A stretch of DNA of 64,000 bases from Ruminococcaceae bacterium UBA3323 (GTDB lineage: Bacteria > Bacillota > Clostridia > Oscillospirales > Acutalibacteraceae): positions 9,017 through 73,016 of the forward strand of contig DESD01000016.1 of assembly GCA_002361935.1 (NCBI GenBank). The letters run 5' to 3'. A program made the translations under genes and the position numbers. A model generated the notes under the pieces. The model worked only from the letters and a program-made list of their open reading frames with translations. It was not told where the DNA came from and ran no database searches. Positions 1 to 8,879 of this stretch are shown here, piece by piece. How positions within the stretch are numbered: position 1 is the first letter of the stretch; each line of letters starts with the position of its first letter.

Positions 1-61
1 GAGAATTGCAATTTTTTAGGTCTCTGAAAGTCTCACAAAAAATCTCAACAAAACAAAAAAG

Positions 62-103
62 AAAAAATCGCCCTTAAATCAACAACAGATTGAGGGCGAT
101 TTT
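62..103. terminator. Bidirectional intrinsic terminator
   Basis: A perfect 11-bp stem (64-74 with 93-103, extendable by two more pairs) encloses a 14-nt loop. An A-run on one side and a T-run on the other let it act in either direction. It probably ends whatever lies left of the window. Bases 1-60 show nothing recognisable. Confidence 0.7.
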
Positions 104-129
104 GGTCTTTTTAAGGCTATTTTGCATAG

Positions 130-159
130 AAAAAGCGGTGACATCTATAATGTCACCGC
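130..159 (-). terminator. Intrinsic terminator of tRNA-Gln
   Basis: Stem 135-144 with 150-159 (GCGGTGACAT and its complement, 10 bp), a 5-nt loop, then a run of five T on the - strand (130-134). It starts 5 bases past the tRNA CCA end. Confidence 0.85.
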
Positions 160-163
160 CTGC

Positions 164-237
164 TGGCAGAGGTATAAGGATTCGAACCTTAAATGACGGA
201 GTCAGAGTCCGGAGTGTTACCGTTACACTATACCTCT
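164..237 (-). tRNA. tRNA-Gln (anticodon CUG)
   Basis: Read on the - strand, this folds as a complete cloverleaf. The acceptor AGAGGTA pairs with TACCTCT, the D arm is GTGT/ACAC, the anticodon loop CTCTGAC carries CTG at positions 34-36, and the T arm is TAAGG-TTCGAAT-CCTTA. The discriminator base is G and the 3' CCA is encoded. CTG reads the glutamine codon CAG. The first anticodon-stem pair is a C-T mismatch. It stands alone between its own promoter and terminator. Confidence 0.95.
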
Positions 238-262
238 ATATACAATTTTTAATGCGTTTACT

Positions 263-290
263 ATTATAACCTATAATTTTTATTTGTCAA
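263..290 (-). promoter_or_regulatory. Promoter of tRNA-Gln
   Basis: On the - strand, -35 TTGACA (285-290), 16-nt spacer, -10 TATAAT (263-268). Both boxes match the housekeeping consensus exactly, about 25 bases before the tRNA. Confidence 0.8.
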
Positions 291-338
291 GTAAAAATTT
301 AATATAATGTTAAATTTCGCTAAACAATTTCTTAAATA

Positions 339-367
339 TTGTTTTTGAGGTTTTATTATAGTATAAT
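339..367 (+). promoter_or_regulatory. Probable promoter of ymdB
   Basis: -35 TTGTTT (339-344), 17-nt spacer, consensus -10 TATAAT (362-367), about 35 bases before the TTG start of ymdB. It would serve ymdB and the lipoprotein gene behind it. Confidence 0.55.
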
Positions 368-401
368 AGACTGAATTCAAAATATAGAAATTGGTGTAAA
401 A

Positions 402-1175
402 TTGAGAATACTTACTATCGGAGATGTTGTTTCAAAACAGGGCTGCGATTATCTGATGCAGCAGCTTCCAAGGCTAAAAAGGGAGTTTTCGGCTGACCTT
501 ACAATCGTTAACGGAGAGAATTCGGCAATCGGAAACGGCATTCTTCCGCAAAATGCAAATTATATTTTCGACTGCGGAGCAGATGTTATTACGCTTGGAA
601 ACCACGGCTTAAGGCGGATGGAAATTTATCCTTTTCTTGACGAAAATGAATATATCATACGCCCTGCGAACTATCATCCTTCAGCTCCCGGGCGGGGAAT
701 GGCAATCATAGATAAGGGATATATCCGCATTGCTGTTATTAATTTGCAGGGCGCTGTTTATCTTGAGCCGATTCGGAATCCGTTTGAAGTTATGGATGAA
801 ATGATTGAAAAGGCAAAGGAAGCGGAATGCAGAATAATTATAGTGGATTTTCATGCAGAAGCAACAAGTGAAAAGCGCGGAATGGGTTATTATGTTGACG
901 GCAGGGTTTCCGCAATTTTCGGAACACACACGCATGTACAAACATCTGACAATCAGATTCTTCCCAACGGAACAGGATATATTACCGACCTTGGAATGAC
1001 AGGACCCCTTCATTCCGTTTTAGGCGTTTCAACGGAAACTGCAATTCAAAAAATGAAAACAGGACTTCCTGTTCGTTTCAAAAATGAAGACGGACCCTGT
1101 ACGATTGAGGGTTGCTTATTTGAAATAGACAACAAAACAGGCAAAGCAATAAGCACGGAAATCTTCAGGAGGTAG
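402..1175 (+). CDS. ymdB: YmdB-family metallophosphoesterase (TIGR00282)
   Basis: This 257-residue protein has the YmdB calcineurin-like fold: an N-terminal GDVV metal motif, VNGENSA, TLGNH, DFHAEATSEK and GTHTHVQT, which supply metal and phosphate ligands. In Bacillus subtilis YmdB hydrolyses 2',3'-cyclic nucleotides and influences biofilm and sporulation decisions. The start is TTG; no ATG lies in a better position, and the ribosome binding site is weak. The segment after TLGNH reads GLRRMEIY instead of the usual TWDKKEI-like stretch. In many Firmicutes ymdB directly follows rny, but here rny is about 14 kb downstream. The next gene starts two bases after the stop. Confidence 0.9.
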   Translation: MRILTIGDVVSKQGCDYLMQQLPRLKREFSADLTIVNGENSAIGNGILPQNANYIFDCGADVITLGNHGLRRMEIYPFLDENEYIIRPANYHPSAPGRGMAIIDKGYIRIAVINLQGAVYLEPIRNPFEVMDEMIEKAKEAECRIIIVDFHAEATSEKRGMGYYVDGRVSAIFGTHTHVQTSDNQILPNGTGYITDLGMTGPLHSVLGVSTETAIQKMKTGLPVRFKNEDGPCTIEGCLFEIDNKTGKAISTEIFRR

Positions 1176-1177
1176 CT

Positions 1178-2671
1178 ATGAAAACAAAATCAATACTTAT
1201 TCTTTTATGCGTTGCCCTTTTCGCTTCCGTTTTTACAGCCTGTTCTTCAGAAAATCCAAGCAAAGAGCCTGAAACGCAGCCCAAAAATATTAGCACAATT
1301 CCAAAGGATAACACATCCTTTAAGCTTTGCTATACACAATCAGACAGCTTAAATCCATATAAATGCGAAACACAAAATAACCAGATTTTATCGCAGCTTG
1401 TTTTCGAAAGCTTATTTAGTATAGATGACAACTACAAGGCAAGCTGTAATATCGCAGAAAAATACGAATACACAAACTCAAAAACTTTAAGAGTTACAAT
1501 TCCGGGTGATTTGACATTTTCGGACAATACATCGCTAACAGCAGACGATATTACCTATTCCTTCAGAAACGCTGTTAAATCAAATTATTGGGGCTCCTCC
1601 CTCAGCGGAATATCTTCATGCTATGCAGTTTCATCATCAGTTGTTGATTTTCAGCTTGAATACCCGAACAGCTATGCACAGAATCTGCTTATCTTCCCTA
1701 TCATGAGCGAAAGCAGCGAAACAAGCGATTATCCTGTAGGAAGCGGAAGATATTATTTTGCAGAAGAAAATGAAAAAACTGTTTTGAAAGCAAATGACAA
1801 AAGCGGATTTTCCCCTTATTTCACAACAATCCACCTTGAAAATATCCCTGCATCCGATTCTATAGACAATGCAGTTAACATCGGCAGTGTAAGCCTTACG
1901 TTCAGAGATCTCAGCAGAGATTCCTCGAAAAAGATTGATTCAAACTACAAACTGGTTAATATAAACAATCTTGTTTATATAGGCATTAACAATAAAAAAG
2001 GTCTCGGTGCCAATTCATATATCAGAAAAGCAATCAACTCTGCTATAGACAGGGATATTCTTGCAAACAGCGCCTATGCCGGTTTTGCTAAAACCGCTTC
2101 ATCGGTATTCAATCCTGATTTTGAGCTTTCAACAACTGAAATTTTTGAAGCCTCGTCAGATGCAAACGCTGCTAAACAGGCTATGCTTCAGAGCGGTCTG
2201 TCAGATTTCTCCATATCTTTGCTTGTTAACGGAACAAATGCAGACAGGGTTGCATGTGCAAAGCTGATAGAGCAGCAGCTTGAAGCAGTCGGATTCAATG
2301 TGCGTCTTTCCGTTTCGGATACCTATGAAAGCTATGAAAAAAGAATTCAAAAAGAGGATTTTGATTTATATCTGGGTGAAATAAAAATTACACCTGATAT
2401 GTCGCTCCGGCATTTCTTTTCAACAAAGGGCAGTGCACACTTTGGAATTGACCCCAAAAAAAGCATATCGGCAGATGAATATAATAAGTATACAGACGGC
2501 GAAGCAGAGCTTGGAAGCTTTTTGATTTCTTTTTCAGAGGAAATGCCGTTTATTCCGGTTCTTTACAGACAGGGAATGATTTGCTTTTCCAAAGAAATGA
2601 ACGGAGATATGCAGGGCACAGGCACGGATTGCTTTAAAAACATTGAAAATTGGTATTTTAAATCAGAGTAA
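1178..2671 (+). CDS. Peptide/nickel-type ABC substrate-binding lipoprotein (SBP family 5)
   Basis: This 497-residue extracellular solute-binding protein is of the OppA/DppA type. The N terminus is a lipoprotein signal (Lys pair, hydrophobic core, lipobox VFTAC with the acylated Cys near residue 22). The mature part shows the family pattern LNPY...LVFESLF and DDITYSF. Members bind oligopeptides or similar ligands outside the membrane for an ABC importer. No permease or ATPase gene is nearby, so it is an orphan that must use a transporter encoded elsewhere. The SD (AGGAGG) overlaps the end of ymdB, so the two are co-transcribed and probably coupled. The ligand cannot be deduced. Confidence 0.85.
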   Translation: MKTKSILILLCVALFASVFTACSSENPSKEPETQPKNISTIPKDNTSFKLCYTQSDSLNPYKCETQNNQILSQLVFESLFSIDDNYKASCNIAEKYEYTNSKTLRVTIPGDLTFSDNTSLTADDITYSFRNAVKSNYWGSSLSGISSCYAVSSSVVDFQLEYPNSYAQNLLIFPIMSESSETSDYPVGSGRYYFAEENEKTVLKANDKSGFSPYFTTIHLENIPASDSIDNAVNIGSVSLTFRDLSRDSSKKIDSNYKLVNINNLVYIGINNKKGLGANSYIRKAINSAIDRDILANSAYAGFAKTASSVFNPDFELSTTEIFEASSDANAAKQAMLQSGLSDFSISLLVNGTNADRVACAKLIEQQLEAVGFNVRLSVSDTYESYEKRIQKEDFDLYLGEIKITPDMSLRHFFSTKGSAHFGIDPKKSISADEYNKYTDGEAELGSFLISFSEEMPFIPVLYRQGMICFSKEMNGDMQGTGTDCFKNIENWYFKSE

Positions 2672-2681
2672 ATTATATAGC

Positions 2682-2710
2682 TTGCTATATCAGGCAAAAT
2701 ATAATATAAT
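2682..2710 (+). promoter_or_regulatory. Probable promoter of yloU-yloV-recG
   Basis: -35 TTGCTA (2682-2687), 17-nt spacer, consensus -10 TATAAT (2705-2710), about 50 bases before the YloU start. Confidence 0.5.
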
Positions 2711-2758
2711 AGCTATACTAATATAATTTAAAACAAATCTATGAACGGAGGTTCGTTT

Positions 2759-3115
2759 ATGGTTAAATTTGAAAATCCTAACGGATACATTGAAATCACA
2801 GGCAACTACTTTGGAAATCTTGTAGGCAAGGCTGCACAGTCTTGCTTCGGAGTTACGGGAATGGTTGATTCCGGCCCGCTGCAAAGTGTTAAATCAATTA
2901 TTAAAAACCGTGTTGGAAGTGATAATTCCTGCCAGGGAGTTATTGTTAAAAGTGTTAACGGTGCTCTTGTTGTTGATCTTCATATTTCGGTTTCATACGG
3001 AGTAAACATTGCAGCAATAGCCGACAGCATTAAAAATAAGGTGAGATACACTGTTGAATCTGCAACGGATCTCAGAGTATCCGCCGTAAATGTTTTTGTA
3101 GACGCAATAAATTAA
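2759..3115 (+). CDS. yloU: Asp23/Gls24 family envelope stress response protein (YloU-like)
   Basis: This 118-residue protein has the Asp23/Gls24 pattern: GYIEITGNYFGNLVGKAA at the N terminus, then VVDLHISVSYGVNI and a C-terminal VNVFVDAI strand. Family members are small cytoplasmic or membrane-associated proteins linked to cell-envelope stress; the biochemical role is unsettled. An upstream in-frame ATG at 2741 is less likely, because the GGAGG ribosome binding site sits between it and the ATG used here. It is followed by yloV and recG as in Bacillus subtilis, except that the sdaAB/sdaAA serine dehydratase genes found there are missing. Confidence 0.9.
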   Translation: MVKFENPNGYIEITGNYFGNLVGKAAQSCFGVTGMVDSGPLQSVKSIIKNRVGSDNSCQGVIVKSVNGALVVDLHISVSYGVNIAAIADSIKNKVRYTVESATDLRVSAVNVFVDAIN

Positions 3116-3130
3116 AGGAGATTATTCTTG

Positions 3131-4789
3131 ATGATTACTGGTAAAATGTTTCGTGACGGAATAATATCCGCATCAAACAATATTGCAAACAGCCGGCAGG
3201 CTGTTGATGCTTTAAACATATTCCCTGTTCCGGATGGGGATACCGGCACAAATATGAGCATGACAATCGGCGCAGCTGCTAAAGAAATGGCAGTGCTTGC
3301 CGATGACTGTACAATAGGCGAAGCTTCGTCACGCTGTGCTTCCGCCCTTTTAAGAGGGGCTAGAGGAAACAGCGGCGTTATTCTTTCCCTTATTTTCAGA
3401 GGCTTTGCAAAAGCATTCAAAGGGCTTGACCAGGCAGACGGAAAGGCAATAGCAAAGGCATTTTCAGAGGGTGTTGAGGCAGCATACAAAGCAGTTATGA
3501 AGCCAACCGAGGGCACAATTTTAACCGTTATCCGTATGGCTTCGGAGGCTGCGGGGGAAGCTGTTAAAGCAGACAATAATCCTATGCATATTGCAGAAGC
3601 CGCCCTTGCTGCTGCAAAGGAAGCACTTGCAAAAACGCCCGAGCAGCTGCCTGTTTTAAAAAAGGCAGGCGTTGTTGACGCAGGCGGTCAGGGGCTTGTT
3701 CTTATTCTTGAGGGCTTTGAAAGCGTATTTGATAATTCTGCAATCGTTCAGGCTCTTGAGGGCAGTGCCGTTACACCTGTTTCGGCACCAAGCAAAAGCA
3801 CTGTTGCCGCTGCATCCGATGATATTGAATTCGGCTATTGCTCCGAATTCCTTATTGAAAAAGCAAATGATGCAAAAGAGAAGGATCCGTTAAAGCTCCG
3901 TGCTTTTCTTGAATCCATCGGAGACTGTGTTGTTGTAGTGGACGATAATGACATTATCAAGGTTCATGTTCATTCCAATCAGCCGGGCAATGTTATTCAG
4001 GCTGCACTTAAATACGGTCAGCTTATCAATATTAAAATAGATAATATGCGTTATCAGCACAGAAATGCTGACGAAGGCGTTAAGGAAGGCGAAGAGCCTG
4101 TGCTTCCGCCTGCTGATCCTACCAATGATTACGGCTTTGTTGCCGTATGTGCAGGAGACGGACTTGCAGAGCTGTTCAGGGATATCGGTGCAGATATCGT
4201 TGTCAGCGGCGGACAGACTATGAATCCGTCAACGGATGATATTCTTAATGCCATTAATGCTACCCCTGCAAAAACCGTTTTTGTTCTTCCAAACAATAAA
4301 AACATTATTATGGCTGCTGAGCAGGCCATTCCTCTTGCAGAAGGCAGAGAGGTAAGAGTTCTTCAGACAAAAACAATACCGCAGGGTATTTCAGCAATGC
4401 TGATGTTTGATGAATTCGATGATGCAGACACAAATCAGATGAATATGATGGAAGCTGCCGAAAATGTTTCTACTGCACAGGTTACTTTTGCTGCCCGAGA
4501 CAGCGAAATTGACGGAAATCCGATTGAGCAGGGCGAAATTATGGGACTTTGCAACGGTAAGATCAAATTTACCGGAAAGGATATCTCAGACATTGCATTC
4601 AAATCAGCAGATAAAATATTCAAAAAGAATCAAAGCAGCCTTATCACAATTATTTACGGCGAGGAAGCAACAGAAGAAATGGCTGCCGAGGTTGAAGCAA
4701 AGCTTCGTGATAAATACGGAGATGAGGTTGAAATCAACATCGTTAACGGCGGTCAGCCGATTTACTATTTCATAATTTCAGTGGAGTAA
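3131..4789 (+). CDS. yloV: DAK2/DhaL domain fatty acid kinase FakA homologue (YloV)
   Basis: The N-terminal DhaL domain (about residues 1-200) carries the nucleotide/Mg motif NIFPVPDGDTGTNM with Asp35 and Asp37, and a second motif RGARGNSGVI. The remainder matches the FakA/YloV C-terminal region (GYCSEF, VHVHSNQPG). FakA phosphorylates fatty acids held by FakB proteins so they can enter phospholipid synthesis. No fakB lies in the window. The length of 552 residues is normal for the family. I chose ATG 3131, 10 bases after AAAGGAG; a TTG at 3128 would add one residue. It lies between yloU and recG in a conserved Firmicutes cluster. Confidence 0.9.
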   Translation: MITGKMFRDGIISASNNIANSRQAVDALNIFPVPDGDTGTNMSMTIGAAAKEMAVLADDCTIGEASSRCASALLRGARGNSGVILSLIFRGFAKAFKGLDQADGKAIAKAFSEGVEAAYKAVMKPTEGTILTVIRMASEAAGEAVKADNNPMHIAEAALAAAKEALAKTPEQLPVLKKAGVVDAGGQGLVLILEGFESVFDNSAIVQALEGSAVTPVSAPSKSTVAAASDDIEFGYCSEFLIEKANDAKEKDPLKLRAFLESIGDCVVVVDDNDIIKVHVHSNQPGNVIQAALKYGQLINIKIDNMRYQHRNADEGVKEGEEPVLPPADPTNDYGFVAVCAGDGLAELFRDIGADIVVSGGQTMNPSTDDILNAINATPAKTVFVLPNNKNIIMAAEQAIPLAEGREVRVLQTKTIPQGISAMLMFDEFDDADTNQMNMMEAAENVSTAQVTFAARDSEIDGNPIEQGEIMGLCNGKIKFTGKDISDIAFKSADKIFKKNQSSLITIIYGEEATEEMAAEVEAKLRDKYGDEVEINIVNGGQPIYYFIISVE

Positions 4790-4791
4790 AA

Positions 4792-6819
4792 ATGATTAAC
4801 CTTAACAGCGATATAAAATATATCAAAGGTGTTGGAGAAAAAAAAGCCGAGCTTTTCAATAAGCTCGGCATTTCTTGCGTTAAAGAACTTGTTCATTTTT
4901 ACCCAAGAAAGTATCAGGACTGGTCGGATGAAATGACGGTTAAGGACTGTGAAAACGGAGAAACCGCCTGCATAAGAGCAACCCTTATGACCTCTGTTAA
5001 AGAGCATATGATACGAAAAGGAATGACACTTTTTAAATGCAATTTTACGGACGGAGAAACAATAATACACGTAACCATTTTTAACAATAAATATCTTGCA
5101 AAATCACTTCGTCAATACGACGATTACATACTTTACGGAAAGCTGGAAAAAACATTAACCTCTGCGAATATGAGCTCGCCGAGCATTGAAAAGGCCGAGC
5201 AGAATATCGGCATTCATCCCATCTACCCTGCAACGGAAAAGCTAAGCGCAAAGGCAATTGCAAAGGTTATGAAAACAGCGCTTGATGAACTGCCTGCCTT
5301 TGAAGAAACACTGAGTACGGAGTTCAGACTGAAATACAAGCTTGTTTCACTTGATTTTGCCATAAGGCAGATACATTTTCCGGACAATACGGAAAATCTT
5401 GAAAAGGCAAGATATCGTCTTATCTTTGAAGAATTGCTAATCCTTCAGTTGGGGTTATTAAAGCTTAAAGGCAGCAAAAAAGCAGAAACCCTGCTAAGCA
5501 TCAAACAAGACTATACAAACGAATTTTTTAAACTTTTACCGTTTGAACCAACCAATGCACAGAAAAAGGCGATTGCCGACTGCATTCATGATATGAACGG
5601 AAACTATGCCATGAACCGATTGATTCAGGGTGATGTAGGAAGCGGCAAAACCGCTGTTGCCGCAGGTGTTTTATACACTGCAGTCAAAAACGGTTTTCAG
5701 GGTGCCCTGATGGCACCAACAGAAATTCTTGCCGTTCAGCATATGGAAACAATGAGCAGAATGCTTGAAAAAACAGGCATTACCGTTGATTTGCTTACAG
5801 GGAGCACCCCGGCAAAGGAAAAACGGGAAATTAAAAGCAGGCTTATGAACGGCGAAACCAACCTTGTTATAGGAACACATGCGCTTATTCAGAACGATGT
5901 TGAATTTAAAAATCTTGGTATTGTGATAACAGATGAACAGCATCGCTTTGGTGTTAACCAGCGGGCAAATCTTGCCATGAAGGGCAACGAGGTACACACG
6001 CTTGTTATGAGCGCCACACCTATTCCAAGAACGCTTGCGCTTATGATTTACGGCGACCTTGACATTTCCGTTCTTGATGAACTGCCGGCAGGCAGACAGA
6101 CGATACGAACTGACGTTGTAGATTCAAGATATCACAAAAGAATATACGAATTCATCAAAAAGGCAATTGCACGGGGAGAGCAGGCATATATTGTCTGTCC
6201 CTTGGTTGAAGAGGGCGAAAGCGATTTAAAACCGGCAGCACAGTATGCCGAAAAGCTTTCCGAAACTGCCTTTAAGGGCTACAATCTGGGGTTGCTTCAC
6301 GGAAAAATGAAGGCCAAAGACAAAGAAAAGGTTATGAATGCTTTTTCCGAAGGGAATATTAAAATCCTTGTTTCAACAACGGTTATTGAGGTTGGAGTTG
6401 ACGTTCCGAACGCAACGATTATGGTTATTGAAAACGCAGAACGCTTTGGTCTGTCGCAGCTTCATCAGTTAAGAGGCCGCGTCGGGCGGGGACCGTCGCA
6501 GTCATACTGCATTCTGGTTTCGGACAGCAAAAGTGAAACGGCACAAAATCGGCTTTCCATTATGAAAAATTATGCAGACGGATTTAAAATTGCAGATGAG
6601 GATTTGAAACAGAGAGGTCCGGGAGATTTCTTCGGCAACCGCCAGCACGGATTACCCGAACTGAAAATTGCCGATATGCTTACCGATACGGAAATGCTTG
6701 CTTTATGCAGACAGGCAGCAGATGAGATATTGGATAAGGATTATAATCTGGATCTGCCTGAAAACAAAGCCCTTGCAAACGCAATTTCCGATATGTTCAG
6801 AAATTCGGTTGCAAACTAA
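4792..6819 (+). CDS. recG: ATP-dependent DNA helicase RecG
   Basis: This 675-residue helicase remodels stalled replication forks and branched DNA. The N-terminal wedge/OB region is followed by helicase motifs: Walker A GDVGSGKT, the DEAD-like box DEQHRFG, motif III SATPIPRT, and the C-terminal helicase motif RGRVGRG. The TRG-like segment QRGPGDFFG lies near the C terminus. Length and domain order are normal. The start codon is two bases after the yloV stop, consistent with co-transcription and translational coupling. The frame after its stop codon runs directly into the GNAT fragment that follows. Confidence 0.96.
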   Translation: MINLNSDIKYIKGVGEKKAELFNKLGISCVKELVHFYPRKYQDWSDEMTVKDCENGETACIRATLMTSVKEHMIRKGMTLFKCNFTDGETIIHVTIFNNKYLAKSLRQYDDYILYGKLEKTLTSANMSSPSIEKAEQNIGIHPIYPATEKLSAKAIAKVMKTALDELPAFEETLSTEFRLKYKLVSLDFAIRQIHFPDNTENLEKARYRLIFEELLILQLGLLKLKGSKKAETLLSIKQDYTNEFFKLLPFEPTNAQKKAIADCIHDMNGNYAMNRLIQGDVGSGKTAVAAGVLYTAVKNGFQGALMAPTEILAVQHMETMSRMLEKTGITVDLLTGSTPAKEKREIKSRLMNGETNLVIGTHALIQNDVEFKNLGIVITDEQHRFGVNQRANLAMKGNEVHTLVMSATPIPRTLALMIYGDLDISVLDELPAGRQTIRTDVVDSRYHKRIYEFIKKAIARGEQAYIVCPLVEEGESDLKPAAQYAEKLSETAFKGYNLGLLHGKMKAKDKEKVMNAFSEGNIKILVSTTVIEVGVDVPNATIMVIENAERFGLSQLHQLRGRVGRGPSQSYCILVSDSKSETAQNRLSIMKNYADGFKIADEDLKQRGPGDFFGNRQHGLPELKIADMLTDTEMLALCRQAADEILDKDYNLDLPENKALANAISDMFRNSVAN

Positions 6820-6846
6820 TATAAACTACTGAAAAACGGATACCAA

Positions 6847-7155
6847 ATGTTTTTATATTCCTATCATTCTGATTTTGCAGGATTCTTTTCCGTTCATACA
6901 GACAATGATAATACATTAGAGCTTAATACTCTTGCTGTACTTCCCGAATATCGCCATAACGGGATAGGAAAGGAAATCATTGATTTCAGCAAAGCATATG
7001 CATACGAGCATAATTGCATTAAAATCAAAATCAGTATTGTTGAAGAAAATTTAAGGCTCAGGAAATGGTATGAAGCACTTGGCTTTGTTCATACAGGAAC
7101 AAAAATAATTCCCGATTTACCGTTTACAGTTGGATATATGGAATTCACAGTATAA
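6847..7155 (+). CDS. GNAT acetyltransferase, probably N-terminally truncated remnant
   Basis: The 102 residues cover only the later part of a GNAT fold. The acetyl-CoA loop LPEYRHNGIGKEI and the C-terminal WYEALGF...FVHTGTK...LPFTVGYME are clear, but the first strand and helices (about 45 residues) are absent. There is no ribosome binding site before the ATG. The frame stays open upstream exactly to the recG stop, and those nine codons (YKLLKNGYQ) look like GNAT sequence, which suggests a deletion fused the gene to the end of recG. It may be a pseudogene. Substrate unknown. Confidence 0.6.
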   Translation: MFLYSYHSDFAGFFSVHTDNDNTLELNTLAVLPEYRHNGIGKEIIDFSKAYAYEHNCIKIKISIVEENLRLRKWYEALGFVHTGTKIIPDLPFTVGYMEFTV

Positions 7156-7156
7156 T

Positions 7157-7184
7157 AAAAAACTCCCTTTAAAGGGAGTTTTTA
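7157..7184. terminator. Bidirectional terminator between the GNAT fragment and the pseudokinase
   Basis: A near-perfect palindrome, AAAACTCCCTTT then AAAGGGAGTTTT, flanked by A and T runs, lies between two convergent genes and can stop transcription from both sides. Confidence 0.85.
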
Positions 7185-7202
7185 TTATATTTATTCATTC
7201 TA

Positions 7203-8843
7203 TTATTCCGCATCGGTTTCAGGCTCGGTTACAGTTTCGCCGTAAACCTGAATAATAACCTCATCGCCCTTTGCAATTTCCTCGCCTGCTGCAGGGGCAA
7301 TGCCGTTTCGTTTGCGAACGGTATTCGGAGTATCGTTATCATCATTATAAATAGTTACAATTCTAACCTTAAAGCCCTCATCCTCAAGAGCCTTTACGGC
7401 ATCATCCTTTGATTGACCGCCGACATCCGGAACCGTTACCGTTTCAATTCCCTTGCTGACTGTAAGAACAATTCCCGTTCCTTTATCAACCTCATCGCCT
7501 GCTTTTACACTTTGTTCAAAAACCAGACCCTCTTCAACATCTTTGGAATATTCACTCTGGAATGTTATTTTAAACTGAGAATTCCAAGAGGCCTGATTTT
7601 TAATATCTGATTCCGTATAACCGGCTTTGCAGAAATCAGGAACCGTTACCTTCGCCGCCTCAGAAGCAGGAGGAGCGGTTGTTTCGGGAGTATCCTTACC
7701 GCCCTTTCCGAAATGAATAACGCAGAAAACCGCAGCGGCAAGAACAGCAACCGCAACTGCAACTGCAAGAATGGTTTTTATCTGCTTTTTTGTATCTTTC
7801 TTCACATCTGCTGCTTTATCATCGTTTTTTTCATCTGAATCGGCAACAGCGGCGGTTGCGTTAACAGAATTTGCAACAACAGACGGCGCCGCAGAAAGAA
7901 GCTCTCTGAAATCCTCTACACACTGGATTCTGTTTTCAGGGTAAATCTGAAGTCCGCCGCCAAGTGCACGAATAACGTGTGCAGGAATTCTTTCGGCGAT
8001 ACTGTTTGGTATCATCAATTTATCATTAACGGCTCTTGCAGGTGCTTCGGGAGGATTTGTTCCAACCAGAGCACGATAAATGCAGGCAGAAAAAGCATAG
8101 ATATCCGTTGCAGGGCAGATAATGTGGCTGTTATCATACTGTTCAAGCGCTGTATATCCTGCAACAGGCTTAAAACCAAGCTCGCTTGAAGCCTCATTGC
8201 ATTCGCTGATGCAGAAGCCTGCCAGGCGAACTTTTCCGTCTCTGCAAAGAACAAGATTATCCGGATTGATTGCACCATGCGCTATACCGTTTTCATGAAG
8301 TGCTTCAATCGTTGTAAGAATCGGCATAAACATTAATCTTGCCTTATCCCACAATATACTGTTATCCGTGCTTCTTATAAGAAATTCATGCAGGGAAACA
8401 CTGTCCATCTTCTCACAAACAGCATAGGCAGTTTCATTTTCTTCAAAAATATCAAGAACAGGAATGACAGCCGAAAGGGAGTTAAGCCCCTTAAGTGTTT
8501 TCCAGAGCTTTATGAAAGATGCTTTATAGCCTGCAAAATTCTTTCTGTATCTTTCTCTTACATGAACATCATTATTGCCCTCAAGACGATTGCATATTCC
8601 CCCGGGAAGAAATTCACGAATGGTTACAACCGCATTACGTTCGGTATCATATCCGATATAAATAACAGAATCATTTTCAACTGAAATAGAATTTCCGACA
8701 ACATAGCGCTTTGCAAGCATTGTTCGGCGTGGAAGAAAAATCGTATCTGTAACAGAATCATTATCAAATCCGCAGTTTCTGCAGATACAGCCGGCAGTTA
8801 ACGGCTCAAAACAGTTCATACATAAATTATCAGTATATCCCAT
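7203..8843 (-). CDS. Zinc-ribbon, membrane-anchored PASTA-domain serine/threonine pseudokinase
   Basis: The 546-residue protein has four parts: an N-terminal zinc ribbon (Cys8, Cys11, Cys21, Cys24), a kinase-like domain (about 40-320), one transmembrane segment (about 357-381), and two extracellular PASTA repeats. PASTA domains in PknB/PrkC kinases bind muropeptides or lipid II. The catalytic elements are degraded: no GxGxxG loop, Arg76 in place of the ATP-binding Lys (VTIREF), HGAINPDN instead of HRDxKPxN (catalytic Asp replaced by Ala191), and GFC (209-211) instead of DFG. It is therefore probably a pseudokinase that senses cell wall and signals by binding. I chose ATG 8843, which follows a GGAGG site; the upstream TTG at 8855 precedes that site. 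It stands alone and diverges from yhaM. Confidence 0.85.
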   Translation of the reverse strand: MGYTDNLCMNCFEPLTAGCICRNCGFDNDSVTDTIFLPRRTMLAKRYVVGNSISVENDSVIYIGYDTERNAVVTIREFLPGGICNRLEGNNDVHVRERYRKNFAGYKASFIKLWKTLKGLNSLSAVIPVLDIFEENETAYAVCEKMDSVSLHEFLIRSTDNSILWDKARLMFMPILTTIEALHENGIAHGAINPDNLVLCRDGKVRLAGFCISECNEASSELGFKPVAGYTALEQYDNSHIICPATDIYAFSACIYRALVGTNPPEAPARAVNDKLMIPNSIAERIPAHVIRALGGGLQIYPENRIQCVEDFRELLSAAPSVVANSVNATAAVADSDEKNDDKAADVKKDTKKQIKTILAVAVAVAVLAAAVFCVIHFGKGGKDTPETTAPPASEAAKVTVPDFCKAGYTESDIKNQASWNSQFKITFQSEYSKDVEEGLVFEQSVKAGDEVDKGTGIVLTVSKGIETVTVPDVGGQSKDDAVKALEDEGFKVRIVTIYNDDNDTPNTVRKRNGIAPAAGEEIAKGDEVIIQVYGETVTEPETDAE

Positions 8844-8879
8844 TTTTTCCTCCAATTATAATAATATATTAATACTCAT

